Positions 1 through 15,637 of a stretch of 64,000 nucleotides of DNA are shown piece after piece. The first letter of the stretch is position 1. The number at the start of each line of letters is the position of its first letter. The notes under the pieces were generated by a model. That model made no database searches. It was not told the origin of the DNA and worked only from the letters and a program-made list of their open reading frames with translations. This DNA is from Cunninghamella blakesleeana (lineage: Eukaryota > Mucoromycota > Mucoromycetes > Mucorales > Cunninghamellaceae): NCBI GenBank assembly GCA_017871115.1, contig JAFCIZ010000007.1:558001-622000 (forward strand), given 5' to 3'. The translations under genes and the position numbers were made by a program.

Positions 1-996
1 GGCAATTAGGATTAAACATAAACTTAAATTGGACGATTTATGGATCTACCATTTTCCGTTTCGGAAAGGAATATCTCCTTCTTTTTAACCTCATTATAAT
101 TTGCTATTATTATTACTATTTAACTGCTATTTATTATATTTGAGAAGTATAAACATATCTCTTGTTTTATCTTCTTACCTTTCTTTAAAAAAAAATAAAA
201 GAGCGAGGATATGTGCTCAAATTAAAAAAAAGATAGCGCCGCTATTTTTTTTCTTTGAGTAACAAAAAAAAAAGATACACTCCCTCCCTTTGTTTCCTCT
301 CCTCCTCCGAAAAAAAAAAAAAAAAAAAAAAGTGGAGAGCCCCGATCCTTTTGGCATTCATATAATAAAATAAAAATAATAAAAAAGTGAAAAAGATGAT
401 CATTCTTCTTTTCCTTTTTAAATCTCTCATATATGTATATGTCATTAAAAAAAAAAAAAAAGAAATAAAAAAAACAAAAAGAAAAATAAATAGGTACAAG
501 TTTCAGACTATTTATTTCCAACCATTTATTATTATCATTATTATCATTATTATTATTATTATTATGCTTATCAAGCTTATTTTATTTTTATAACCATTTG
601 TTATTTGTTTGTTTATTATTTCTTTAACCTCTTCCATAAAAAAAATTCAGGTTCTTTTTATTTTTTAATCTTTTCGCCGGATTCCCGGACACCAAAATGA
701 AAAAAATTATAATAATGAAGTTATTTTAAAAAATTGTATCACAATAGAAAATAATAATAATCAACCACGTTGTCTTTTGATATTTTATGATTATAATTTT
801 TATAAAATATTGTAAAACAAAAAAAAAGTAATTCATTCACCTGATATAATAACCCTTTATTTTATTTTTTTAATACATTTTAGTTAAAAATGAAGAATGA
901 TCTATGATCTTATAAAATGTAACAAACCAAGTCATACTTTTAACTTTATTTGGTTTAATATTGTTTTTTCAGTATTTTCTCATCATAGATATATAC

Positions 997-1028
<32 letters not shown>

Positions 1029-1354
1029 TTAGAGCTTCTGTATAATTTTTCATTAATATAATTGTAGGTATAAATAGATATTCTTTATATATAAAGTATA
1101 TATTTATAGTCAGCATGAATAAATAGAAATCATCACAGTAAAAAAAATTAACTTGATTTTCATATCGTATAAGGTAATTTGTTTTTTGATAGCTCAATGA
1201 AAAAATAAAGGCAGCGGGATTTAAAATTCAAAATGATTTTATTTTAATATTTTTTTAAAAAATTTGGGCTTGAAAGATATTTTTTTTCTCTTACTCTCCC
1301 TCCTTTCTTATTCTTTAAACTAGTTATTATCATTATTTAAAATAAATAAATAAA
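1..1354. other. AT-rich spacer, no gene seen
   Basis: This spacer precedes the first gene. It holds A and T homopolymers, an ATT microsatellite near 530-565, a TA run near 1000-1030, and a pyrimidine-rich stretch just before the first ATG. Two small GC-richer patches stand out: an inverted repeat TTTCCG-TTT-CGGAAA at 53-67 and a CCGG-containing patch near 675-690. The short open frames are low-complexity translations and are not convincing genes. Part of it is presumably the promoter of the GEF gene. Confidence 0.6.
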
Positions 1355-4300
1355 ATGGAGCCATCCAATCAATCGGATGCTTTTTCACAAACATTAGATA
1401 AAATACCTCATCCACATCGAATTTCTATGAATTATAAAAATAATAATAATAATGCAATAAATAGAGGTAATTCAGTGAATCGATTATCTCGTGCTTTCGA
1501 AATTGAACAACCGCAACCACAACAAAAACTATCTGACGCTTCTTCATCCTTTTCTATAAATAAACCTCAACTACCAAATAAGCCTTCTTCTTTAAGATCT
1601 AGACCTACTTCTATGATTGTGTCACCTACTCCAACTCGTCTTTCTCAAGAGTGTTTTAATAATAAATTGGAGAATTCCTTGGATAATATTAATATTAATA
1701 ACAATAACAATGATAATAGTATTGATAATACTTCCATGACATTTCAGGATATCAGAGCTAGATTTCAACAGCAAAGTTTAAATAATAATGAGAAGGTACA
1801 TATATATTAATAGTAATAATAATAGTAATAAGTAAAGGGTATGTTTTAATAATTATTCCATTTTATTCGGTTTCTTTATTTTATTTTATTTTTTTGATAG
1901 TCATCATCTCCAAAAAGACATTCACTAAAACGGTTATCGTATACTACACCACCAGTAATACAAAAACCAGATACGCTAAATGGGAAAAATACAAATACAT
2001 TACCACTACCATCACAGAAACCAAGAGCCCCTCCTCCACAGATAAAACAACGTCCCACTTCTTTTCTTTCAGAGTTTCATAATCATAACCAACAAGAAAA
2101 AAGCCAAGAAAATGAAGAACATTCACCATCACCTATCACCATGGCTTCTAATGTAAAATTACCCTCATCCTCGTCACCTTTTACATCTAAACCGTTGGTA
2201 CCAAAACGCCCTTCACAAAATACATTAAAAATGCATCGACTTCAACTACAACAAGATGGATCTACATTAAATATACCAAACAATAATAATAATAATAATA
2301 ATAATGAAGATCATCACTCTTCCATTCGCTTACTACCTAGATCTGGAACAGGAAATAGTATGTTAAGCATATCATCTGCTACAACTTCATCCACTTCATC
2401 TGCTGCAACCACACCTTCGTCACCAAAGAGACCTTGGAATAATTACAGTAATACCATTGCTAATTGGTTCGCACTTAATAACAATAATAATAATGAATCT
2501 TCTTCATCTATGTCTACATCTCATATATCCTCTCCTATTTCTTTGCCTATTCAACAACAAAATCACACTGGAAGTAGTCTTATTCTTCCTTCAAGTAGTT
2601 TAAAACCATCTATTTCATCCTCCTCCTCGACTTCATCTTCTACCACTACTCCTATTGCTACTTTTCAAAATGATCACCACCATGATCCATCATTATCATC
2701 ACCATTCGATCAACCGCCACCCTCTAATCCTGCAATTGCTCCTCAATTATCTGGTATGACGACGAGCAGCCAAAATAGTTTACAAGGTTTATTACAACAA
2801 CAGGAGAGTAAAAAAAATAAAGTGATTAATGAATTACTGGAAACCGAAAAAATATACTGCAATGATATGATTGTTTTAAAAGAAGTTTACTATGATCAAG
2901 CAAACCTATTATTATTACAAAATGAAGATCGTCATCATCAACAACAGCCATTTTCATCCTCAGACATAAAAATCATCTTTTCAAATTTATTGGCTATTAT
3001 TGAATTCGAAACTCTTTTTGTAGATTTATTAAAGGATGCTATTTCATTACAACAAGATAAAAACGGTCAGTTTCTTTCAATTGGTATGGTATTCAGAAAT
3101 ATGGTAAAAAATTACATACATATTTACTTATATAAAATCAAATTAAAAATTAAAAAATAATGAGGCAAGCATAATTTAATATATTCGTATATTTATTCAA
3201 TAGATGCAACAAATAGACCATGTATATTGCGATTATTGTAAAAGACATGAAGATGCTGTGTGTAGACTACAAGAACTGGATGCTAAACCTAACGTTCAAC
3301 AATTTTTAAAGGTAATATATTTATATACAATTTTGCTAACTTTTTAATTTTTTTATTATTATTATTATTTTTATAACTAAATATTCATATTTGTTTATTT
3401 GATTATTATTATAAATAGACTTGTTCCGAACAATTACATGGACGTACGCAAAGTTGGGATATTGGTAGTATGTTGATTAAACCTGTACAAAGAGTATTAA
3501 AATACCCATTACTATTAAAGGTAAATTAAAAAGAAAAGAAGTAAAATAATAATAATAGCGAATAAAGAATTCAAGAAAGTTGATATTTATCTTTTTCTTA
3601 AAAAAAAATAGGAACTTTTGTCTGTAACTTCAGAGGATGATCCAGATTATGAGCATTTATATATTGCCCATAAAGAAATTCAAGATGTAGCAGATCATAT
3701 TAATGAAATCAAACGACGAAAGGATATAGTAGAAAAGATTGTAGGGGATAAAAAAAAGACAGAAATCAATGTCGTACATGGAATTAATAAAAGGATTACG
3801 CGGAATGCACACCGAATTAGACAGGTAACAGGATTTGCTGCAGAAGCTACCCAGGATACTTTATTTGATAGTCTATATCAGCAATTTGAAGAACAACAGG
3901 AAGTTATTCATCAATTAACAAGAGATATTCAAGCTTGGGTGCGTCAAGTGAAGGATCATTTTGATAATTTATCAGTCTTTGCAAATGGATTAGAAGAAGT
4001 GTATAGTGCTTTTGGTGGTGTACGCGTACGTAGTATGGAACGGATTAAAGAGTTTACTAAAATGGCCACTACTTTTAGTATGGTGATGTCAAGAGAACTG
4101 GTAATTAAAAATAAATAAATAATTAAATAAATAAAAAGGAATAAGAAAAATATCTTATACCATTTATAAATATGAGCCTAAATATAATTATTATTAACTT
4201 GTATACTTAATACATATATATGTTTATATTTATAGGACATAAATATACGTGGTCATATTTATTCTCAAATAGATGATTTTTTAACCGTGTTTGAAAATCC

Positions 4301-5270
4301 AACTCAAGTAATTCATAAAAGAGCACAAAAATTACTAGACTATGATAGAGTACGCAGTATTAAAGAACGTGGTGAAACACCCGATAAATCATTACAGGAA
4401 TCAGCAGATATGTATGTCTCCATCAATGCCCAATTAGTAGAAGAATTACCTCAATTTTTCAAGTTGACACAACAATATTTTGATATTATTGTTAGTAAAT
4501 TAGGCACGGTTCAATCTCGATTTTATCAGCAATGTTATCGTGAATGGGAAAAGCTACTATCGACCTATCATCATAATCAACAACAAAGGGAAAACATCAA
4601 TAAGGATACAATTTTAAATCAATATTATCATGATATGATGCACCATGTTCAACCATTCATTAATGATATTTTACCACTTCAAAAAGAGCAATGGAATATG
4701 ATTACTAACGCAAGCCAACTATCACTGACACCGCAAAAAGAAAAATTATCCTCAGATGGTTACTTTGATCATGGTAAAATAAAATAAAATTGAAAAACTT
4801 AAAAAACCGAAACAATAATAATAATAATAATAATAATAATAATTGGTTTATTAATGTATGTCATTTTTTATTTATTTATATATTTTAAAATAACAATAAT
4901 AATAGAAATAGCGTCAACATCTAGTGTAAGAAAGCTTGGATCACCAAAAATTAAAAATCCTTATGAAGATTTCACGGTAACAACAGCAAAACCTGAACTA
5001 AATAATAACCGTCGACAACAATCTTTTGACACATCTATTACATCTACTGTAACAACAAATTATACCAATAATAGCACTTTAGCCGAACCAGCTTTTGAAT
5101 GCCTTGTGCTGTATGACTATCACGAATCTGACCCAGAAGCTTTATATGTTTGTAAAGGAGATACAATCCAAGTATGGTCTCAGAATGATACGTGGTATTA
5201 TGCTAGTTTATCAGTGAATCAAGCTGAATATTTTGGTTGGGTTCCTTCTCAATATTGTCAACAGTTGTAA
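1355..5270 (+). CDS. DH-BAR-SH3 Rho/Cdc42-type guanine nucleotide exchange factor
   Basis: Seven exons join in frame: 1355-1795, 1901-3103, 3204-3311, 3419-3520, 3612-4100, 4236-4773 and 4906-5270, giving about 1081 residues. The first ~450 residues are Ser/Pro/Asn/Gln-rich and probably disordered. A Dbl-homology domain follows at about 450-660; visible landmarks are NELLETEKIY and, later, LIKPVQRVLKYPLLLKELL. A BAR-like helical region occupies roughly 700-950. The last ~60 residues form an SH3 domain with LYDY near its start and GWVPSQY near its end. This order matches the Tuba/DNMBP architecture and fungal Cdc42 GEFs of the Gef1 type. The expected role is activation of a Rho-family GTPase at curved membranes or polarity sites, with SH3 recruiting a proline-rich partner. 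No separate PH domain is evident, as expected when BAR replaces it. The last intron could end at 4905 or 4911; both keep the frame. Confidence 0.88.
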
Positions 5271-5737
5271 TTTTTTTTGTATATCTATTTTAATATCTAA
5301 AAACATATATATCTTGTACTATTTTATTTTTTTACTTATTTAGTTTTTATTTTATATTTTAATTGTACTTAATTTTATCTAGTTTTATTTAATTTTGTTT
5401 AATTTTATTTTTTTGTAAATGTCGTTTCCACTTTTATATATTTATCACCTTTTTATTATATATTTATTTATTTATTATAATAACAATGTAATAATATAAT
5501 AATACAATCACCTTTTATAAAGCTTCAATATTAAAAAATAAATCGGAGATTCGATCAAAAATTTTTGCTGCCTTTTTTGGATTATATATGTTCAAAATTT
5601 TTGATTTTTTAAATCAGTTTTTTTTTTCTTTTCCTTTCCTATTTTTCTCTCACCTATTATTAATATTATTATAATACTATATACTCATCCCTTTATATAT
5701 ATATATATTTATATACATATATATAGATACCAGTTAA
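5271..5737. other. Spacer with two AT dyads, upstream of the transporter
   Basis: This spacer between two tandem genes carries the likely 3' untranslated region of the GEF and the promoter of the transporter. It contains two closely related dyads, CAAAAATTTTTG at 5556-5567 and TCAAAATTTTTGA at 5592-5604, then a pyrimidine-rich stretch and a TATATA run. No coding segment was seen. Confidence 0.5.
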
Positions 5738-7063
5738 ATGTTGCTTTATATATCCCATTTTCTTACCACTTGGACAAGTCGGTTATTTGAATTTGCATGT
5801 TATTTATTTATAGTCAAGATCTTTGAAACTTCATTATTGCTACCATCTATCTATGGTTTCACTACAACTTTATCTGCAGTGTTTTTCAGTAACTATGTTG
5901 GTAACCTTGTAGATAAAACAGCACGCTTTTCCTTTGCCAGTACTACTTTATTTTTACAAAAATTATCTATAGTTCTTAGTTGTATTTTATTTTATCTCAT
6001 GACAACAACTATAATGGTAGGTGGAGGAATTTTTCTTAAGTATAGTTGCTATTTTATGATTGTTATACTAGGCTGTATACTAAAGTTAGCATCAATTGGA
6101 AATACAATATCAGTAGAAAAGGATTGGGTAAGAATAATCACGCGTGGTCAAACAGAAACGATGGTAACTATCATGAAACGAATAGATTTGTTTTGTAAAA
6201 CCATGGCACCTATCTCGATTGGGTTAGTTTTTACTTTATCCTCTCCTTTAGCACCTTTGATGATGGCCTTTTGGAATATCATTTCTTATCTGATGGAATA
6301 TCAACTTTTATGGAAAGTCTATCAAGATCACCCTGATTTAGATGATGCACGTGAAAATACTCCATTATTATCAACTACCACCAATCATCAACAACATGAA
6401 GAAGAAGAAAATGGAAGATTAATAGAAGAAATAGAAAAAGCAGTAACATGGAATGATTATGTACATCATCGAGCCTTTTTACCAAGCTTATCCATAGCTT
6501 TACTTTATTTAACGGTGCTATCCTTTGGTGGTATTATGGTTTCTTATTTAAAGTTAATTGGGTATGATGATATGACATTAGGTATATTAAGAGCCGTGGC
6601 AGGGATTTCAGGCATGGCATCTACTTTTATTTTCCCTTATTTGCGTGAAAAGATTGGTATAATTCGCACTGGGCATTGGGCATTATGGTTTGAAGTGATA
6701 TGTTTATTACCTGTGATTGTGTCCTTCAAATTATCAGCTTCTAATCCTTATGGGCCAATTTTCTTATTTGGTGGTATGTCTTTAAGTCGTATTGGCTTAT
6801 GGCTATATGATATTTCGGAAACCGTCTTATTACAGCAATTGGTAGTGGAATCTGGAATGTTAGGTGGCATCTTTGGCTGGCAACATACTTTATGTAATAT
6901 TTTTGATTTAACACAATATATCCTTACTATAGTTATCTCGGATCCAAAGTTGTTTTCCATCCCTGCTACCATTTCGTTTTTGGCTGTCTTGTTGGCTACC
7001 TTGGTTTATACTACATTTGTTAAAAAAGAAAGAGGTCATATTTTCCATTTACATAAAGATTAA
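5738..7063 (+). CDS. Ferroportin-family (SLC40) membrane transporter
   Basis: This intronless gene encodes 441 residues. The protein is hydrophobic with about 10-12 membrane segments and a hydrophilic Glu-rich loop near 200-245. Family landmarks are clear: TSLLLPSIYG near 31-40, the segment around KRIDLFCKTMAPISIG near 147-162, EYQLLWKVYQ near 187-196, and SRIGLWLYDISETVLLQQ in the C-terminal half, all lining up with animal ferroportin. The family exports ferrous iron or related divalent metals across plasma or vacuolar membranes. By my recall of the human protein, the metal-site residues are replaced here: Asp39 by Ser14, His43 by Glu18, Asp325-Cys326 by Gly264-Gly265, and His507 by Gln. Family membership is firm; substrate and direction are uncertain. 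The start is the first ATG, directly before the first membrane segment. Confidence 0.88.
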   Translation: MLLYISHFLTTWTSRLFEFACYLFIVKIFETSLLLPSIYGFTTTLSAVFFSNYVGNLVDKTARFSFASTTLFLQKLSIVLSCILFYLMTTTIMVGGGIFLKYSCYFMIVILGCILKLASIGNTISVEKDWVRIITRGQTETMVTIMKRIDLFCKTMAPISIGLVFTLSSPLAPLMMAFWNIISYLMEYQLLWKVYQDHPDLDDARENTPLLSTTTNHQQHEEEENGRLIEEIEKAVTWNDYVHHRAFLPSLSIALLYLTVLSFGGIMVSYLKLIGYDDMTLGILRAVAGISGMASTFIFPYLREKIGIIRTGHWALWFEVICLLPVIVSFKLSASNPYGPIFLFGGMSLSRIGLWLYDISETVLLQQLVVESGMLGGIFGWQHTLCNIFDLTQYILTIVISDPKLFSIPATISFLAVLLATLVYTTFVKKERGHIFHLHKD

Positions 7064-7355
7064 AGGATAATAAAAAACGTCAGGATCAGGCATTCGGTTA
7101 TTTTTATTCATATATTTATTTATAAATATATAATATAAAAATAGCTTTGTATTATTTTATATTTTATTTTATAAGAAAAAATGTATTTTTATTTACTCTA
7201 TTTATTTATTTATTTAATAAAAAATTAATTCAATTGCTATACAGTACGGCAAAAAAGAAAAAGAAAAAATAAGAAAAGAATCATAAAAGAAAATGAAATA
7301 AGATGTAGATATAATTAAAGTAAAACAATATAAAAAAGTAAACGGAAATGGTCAT

Positions 7356-8030
7356 ATAAAATATAGATAAACATGAGCAGCTAATATGTTAACGAGAACA
7401 TTAATTTGTAAAAAAAAAATAAGTTGTAAATAATTATAATCTCCAAATGTATAATCTATAAATTTTACTTGATTCAATATAAAATAATTCTTTGGTTTGA
7501 GAGAAAGACATTGGCAAAGGCGATTCCATTGAGTGTTGGTTAAATTTTCTGTGAAGATTTAGATTCTATTTGGTAATATTTTATATATGCTTCAATTTTC
7601 TACTTCATTATCCTTGTAGTAAGATACATAGTCAGAAGGTCTATGGCTTTCCATATATTCGTTAATAACTCTACTTTTTTTTAATAGCTCAAGAAATTAT
7701 ATATATACTAATTTGCTTTTCTAACTACCCCTAATCCCAATAATTATTATAATCTATTTCAATTACCATGGAAAGAAAAAGTACATCAAGATCTAGAAGG
7801 TTTACAAATACAAGGAATCTAACTTTATTCTATAAATTCATAACTTCATATAATTTTATACGGACTGAAGTCATATCTATAGTAATTTATATTGATACTG
7901 TATTTTTACTTTCAATAGCATAGTTATCTATCTTCTGGGAGTGCAAATAGCGTAAAATCTATCTTTATTCAGAGTTGCATTTGAACCCAGTATCAAATGT
8001 AGTCAAGTTATTTATTAATTATTAATCAAT
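7356..8030 (-). pseudogene. Degraded coding remnant, family not identified
   Basis: Read on the minus strand, this island gives a chain of protein-like segments broken by stops and frameshifts. In order they include FDTGFKCNSE, SQKIDNYAIESKNTVSI, ITIDMTSVRIKLYEVMNL, NKVRFLVFVNLLDLDVLF, VINEYMESHRPSDYVSYYKD and TNTQWNRLCQCLSLKPKN. Several successive segments share one frame and are separated only by single stop codons, which suggests one original gene. Complexity and GC are higher than in the flanks. No start codon, intact frame or flanking repeat was found. It may be a dead copy of a repeated fungal gene or part of a transposon. The assignment as coding relic is inference from residue composition. 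Confidence 0.38.
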
Positions 8031-8399
8031 ACATCCCTTTTTTTCCTGTTTTGCATTATTATTTATTACTTTCTTTTTCTTAATCTTATTCTTTCATTTT
8101 AATTATTTTAACTATTTTAAATTTTTATATTCTTCACCATGTCAATATTTTTTAAAAAATGTAATAGAAGAAGAGAATAAGAAATTGGTACAGAAAAAAA
8201 AAATTATAAAATCTGTTCAGCATACTTTATAAAACTAGCTTTTTTTATTGGTTGATTATATCTTTATAAATAACGATGGTCTACAAGTAAAGTGTTTACT
8301 TTATTTTAATTAGTATTTTTATTGTATTCATATTTTATTAAAAATAACAATAATAACAAAATAAGAGTAATTTTTTATCTTTTTCAAAAATAGAGCCCA

Positions 8400-8402
<3 letters not shown>

Positions 8403-8462
<60 letters not shown>
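8403..8462. repeat. 60-base homopolymer T tract
   Basis: There are sixty consecutive T residues between a C at 8402 and a C at 8463. Short TTTTTCAAAA sequences occur on both sides. It is the longest pure homopolymer in the window. Its length may be affected by sequencing. Confidence 0.9.
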
Positions 8463-8901
8463 CAAAATCTCCAATGATGTAGCAAATTAAATACGCCGCA
8501 TATAAAAAGGCAAACTTTATTGGAACAATAATAGCTTATATAAAAAATAATGGGTCATTGCCTTCAGAAATTTACATCATATGTGTGTATATACAAGTAA
8601 AAAAATATAATCAATCTACTGAATGAATAATAGTGATAAATAGTCATATTTAATAAATAATTTCAAAACTTAAACTAAATTTTGATGAGTATACAAGCGA
8701 AACATTTTTTTTTCAATTTCCGCGTAATAAAAACATGTCGCTTGAAAAGGCAAAGGATTATATTATTTTTATAACCCTCTTTTTTTTTAAAAAAAGTTTT
8801 TACACTTTATGTTTGCAGTATGTATTTATTATATTATACAAAAATTAAGAAAAAGGTATTGGTCTATAAAAATAATAAATAATATAAGGACGAAAGAATA
8901 G

Positions 8902-9018
8902 TTATATTATGTCAAGAATACCAATGTAATATTCATCAACAAGTGCCTTCCAATCACGTACTTTTATGCAACAAACAAATATGGAAAATGCTAGGCATTC
9001 ATAAACAATATGTTGCCT
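8902..9018 (-). pseudogene. Short coding-like remnant
   Basis: On the minus strand an open stretch of about 38 codons ends at a stop at 8902-8904 and has no ATG-led frame. Its translation contains ECLAFSIFVCC and KVRDWKALVDEYYIGILDI, which is far less biased than the surrounding AT-rich DNA. It lies on the same strand as the degraded island at 7356-8030 but I cannot link the two. The family is not recognised. Confidence 0.22.
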
Positions 9019-9258
9019 TCACTTGCGATAAATCGTGTGAAATAAATATAGTGGGTGATTATTAGATTAAAGGGAAATATAAAAAAATAGTATCAAAACC
9101 TGGATGTGATGAAAAAATAATTGTGACATGATGTTTTATTTTATTTTATTTTACATATACTTTTTAATTTATTTATTAAAGAAAACAATAAAAAATCCAA
9201 ATACATATATCACATAATTTCTATTATTAATTTTTTTTTAGTGTATTAAAAAAATAAT

Positions 9259-13813
<4,555 letters not shown>

Positions 13814-14173
13814 CTTATTTTATAAAATATATTTGTATAAAAAAAAAAAAAAAAAGAAAAAGAAAAGAGAAAGAAAAAGAAAAAGAAAAAAGTGGGGTAA
13901 AGAAAATAAAAAATATAAGTGAAAAGAAGACGATTAGTCAAATTTTTTACCATTAATTTTTTATTAAAGTGGGGTGACAAATTTTAAATGCCGCTTTTTA
14001 TTTTTTGAAAAAATTAAATAGCACGTGAGGTTAAATATATTTTTCACTCATTCCGCTTTTTTTTAATTCTCGCTTTTTTTGTCTGGTCTATTTTTTCTTC
14101 CTCTTTTTCTTTATATATATATATATATATTATACCTATTTAATTTACAATAATATAATAAATTAATCATTAT
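13814..14173. promoter_or_regulatory. Shared divergent promoter region of PEX6 and GOS1
   Basis: The 360-bp gap between two divergent start codons must hold both promoters. It contains a palindromic E-box CACGTG at 14022-14027, roughly central (about 209 bp from PEX6 and 147 bp from GOS1). It also has two copies of AGTGGGGT followed by A or G and A, at 13891-13900 and 13968-13977; these read CCCCAC on the PEX6 strand. A purine-rich run near 13840-13890 lies just before the PEX6 start. Factor binding is not shown. Confidence 0.4.
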
Positions 14174-15458
14174 ATGAATAGAGTTGGAAATAAAAATAAA
14201 TCAACGCCATCATCTCCTAGTTTAGCACCTTTAATGGGGAAAGATACATATGACGACGAATCACCAGCAGATATATCTATAACCATGCAACCATTAACTT
14301 GGGACCAATTACGACGCCAAGCAAGACAATTAGAAAATGAAATTGAATTAAAACTTGTCACTTTATCAAAAGTTGGTGCTTTAAATTCAACTCAACAACA
14401 AGGTTCATCATCTGATATTAATAAAGGAGGTCAAGAATTAGAGATTGAACAACTTTTAAATAACGTAAATAAATTACATTTTTATTATTATTATTACTAG
14501 TATTATTTTGCATAAAATATACTTAAAATAAATCTATATATGAATGGCCTAATAGAACAAATATACATTATATTATTATTGTTTTATTATTTTAGCTTCA
14601 AGATACCATTGTTTCTATGGGACACATTTTAGATCAGCCTAGTGCCACACCAACTAATCCATCCATGATACATATGCTTGATAGACATAAAAATATTTTG
14701 TACGATTATACCAAAGACTTTAAAAGGACAAAGGTAATATATATATATATATGTGTGTGTGTATTATATAAAAATAATTATATATATGGGATTATATAGG
14801 ATTATGTAATAAATGTATATGTATATATATATACTATATTATATTATATAATAGGCAAATATTAAAGCAGCTCGAGATAAAGCGGACTTAATGAACCAAG
14901 TGCAAGATGAAATTAGAATATTCAATGCTGGTAATACGGACGATGCTGATTATTATTTAACGGAAAGAAATCGAGTTGAGAGTTCACATAGGATGACAGA
15001 TATGATTTTAGAGTAAGTAAATAGAAAATAAAATAAAATGAATCCAATTATCATGGTTGTAAATTTTAATATTCATTTTTTCTCTCCTCTTATTCATATA
15101 TAAAACTACACTCTATATTTACAGTCAAGCTTATGCAACAAGGCATGAGGTAGGCAGACAAGGCAGAACCCTTCAAAGTGTTAATTCACGTATTACTGGA
15201 GTTATGGGTATGTATAAATATATAAACACGTATATAGCATGTATGTGTATAAAATTAAATGTAGAGAAAAGATATATATAACTTGAAAATAATGATGGTC
15301 CGTTTTTATTATTATTATCATATATTATAGGACATATACCTGGTATTAATAACTTGATTTCTCGTATTAACACAAGGCGGCAACGTGATACACTTATAAT
15401 GTCTGGTGTAGTGGCAACTTGTATTATTTTAATTATGCTTTATTGGTTAAGAACATGA
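14174..15458 (+). CDS. GOS1: Golgi Qb-SNARE (GOS1/GOSR1/GS28)
   Basis: Five exons join in frame: 14174-14464, 14596-14733, 14855-15012, 15125-15207 and 15331-15458, giving 265 residues. The protein has an N-terminal variable part, a helical region (WDQLRRQARQLENEIELK near 36-53), a C-terminal SNARE motif and a single tail-anchor membrane segment ending in YWLRT. The SNARE region carries RQGRTLQSVNSRI, whose Gln is the expected zero-layer residue, followed by GINNLISRINTRRQRDTLIM just before the membrane anchor, a strong GOSR1 signature. It should act in ER-to-Golgi and intra-Golgi fusion with Sed5, Ykt6 and Sft1-type partners. Length fits the family (about 220-290). Confidence 0.92.
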
Positions 15459-15637
15459 TGATACATATATACTTACAATAAAATTCTCAGTTTATATATA
15501 TATATATATATATTCCTTTTATTATTTTTACTATTATTATAATTATTATTAATACATATAAAATACATACGTATTTATTAAATTAATTTTTTATAAAAAA
15601 AAAAATAAAGATAATGATAAAAAAAAAAGAATACATT

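Larger units (their letters stand above)
7064..9258. other. Long convergent spacer with decayed coding-like islands
   Basis: About 2.2 kb separates the 3' ends of the transporter and PEX6. It contains AT-rich 3' flanks, a degraded reading-frame island at about 7356-8030, a pure 60-base T run at 8403-8462 and a second short coding-like remnant at about 8902-9018. No intact gene is present. Confidence 0.6.

Noticed and set aside
222..593. Overlapping open frames on both strands near the left edge
   Set aside because: They are translations of T, A and ATT runs (poly-Phe, poly-Lys, poly-Ile) with no family features.
8403..8462. Poly(A) tail of a retrotransposon copy
   Set aside because: No target-site duplication or element body was found next to the tract, so only the homopolymer is reported.
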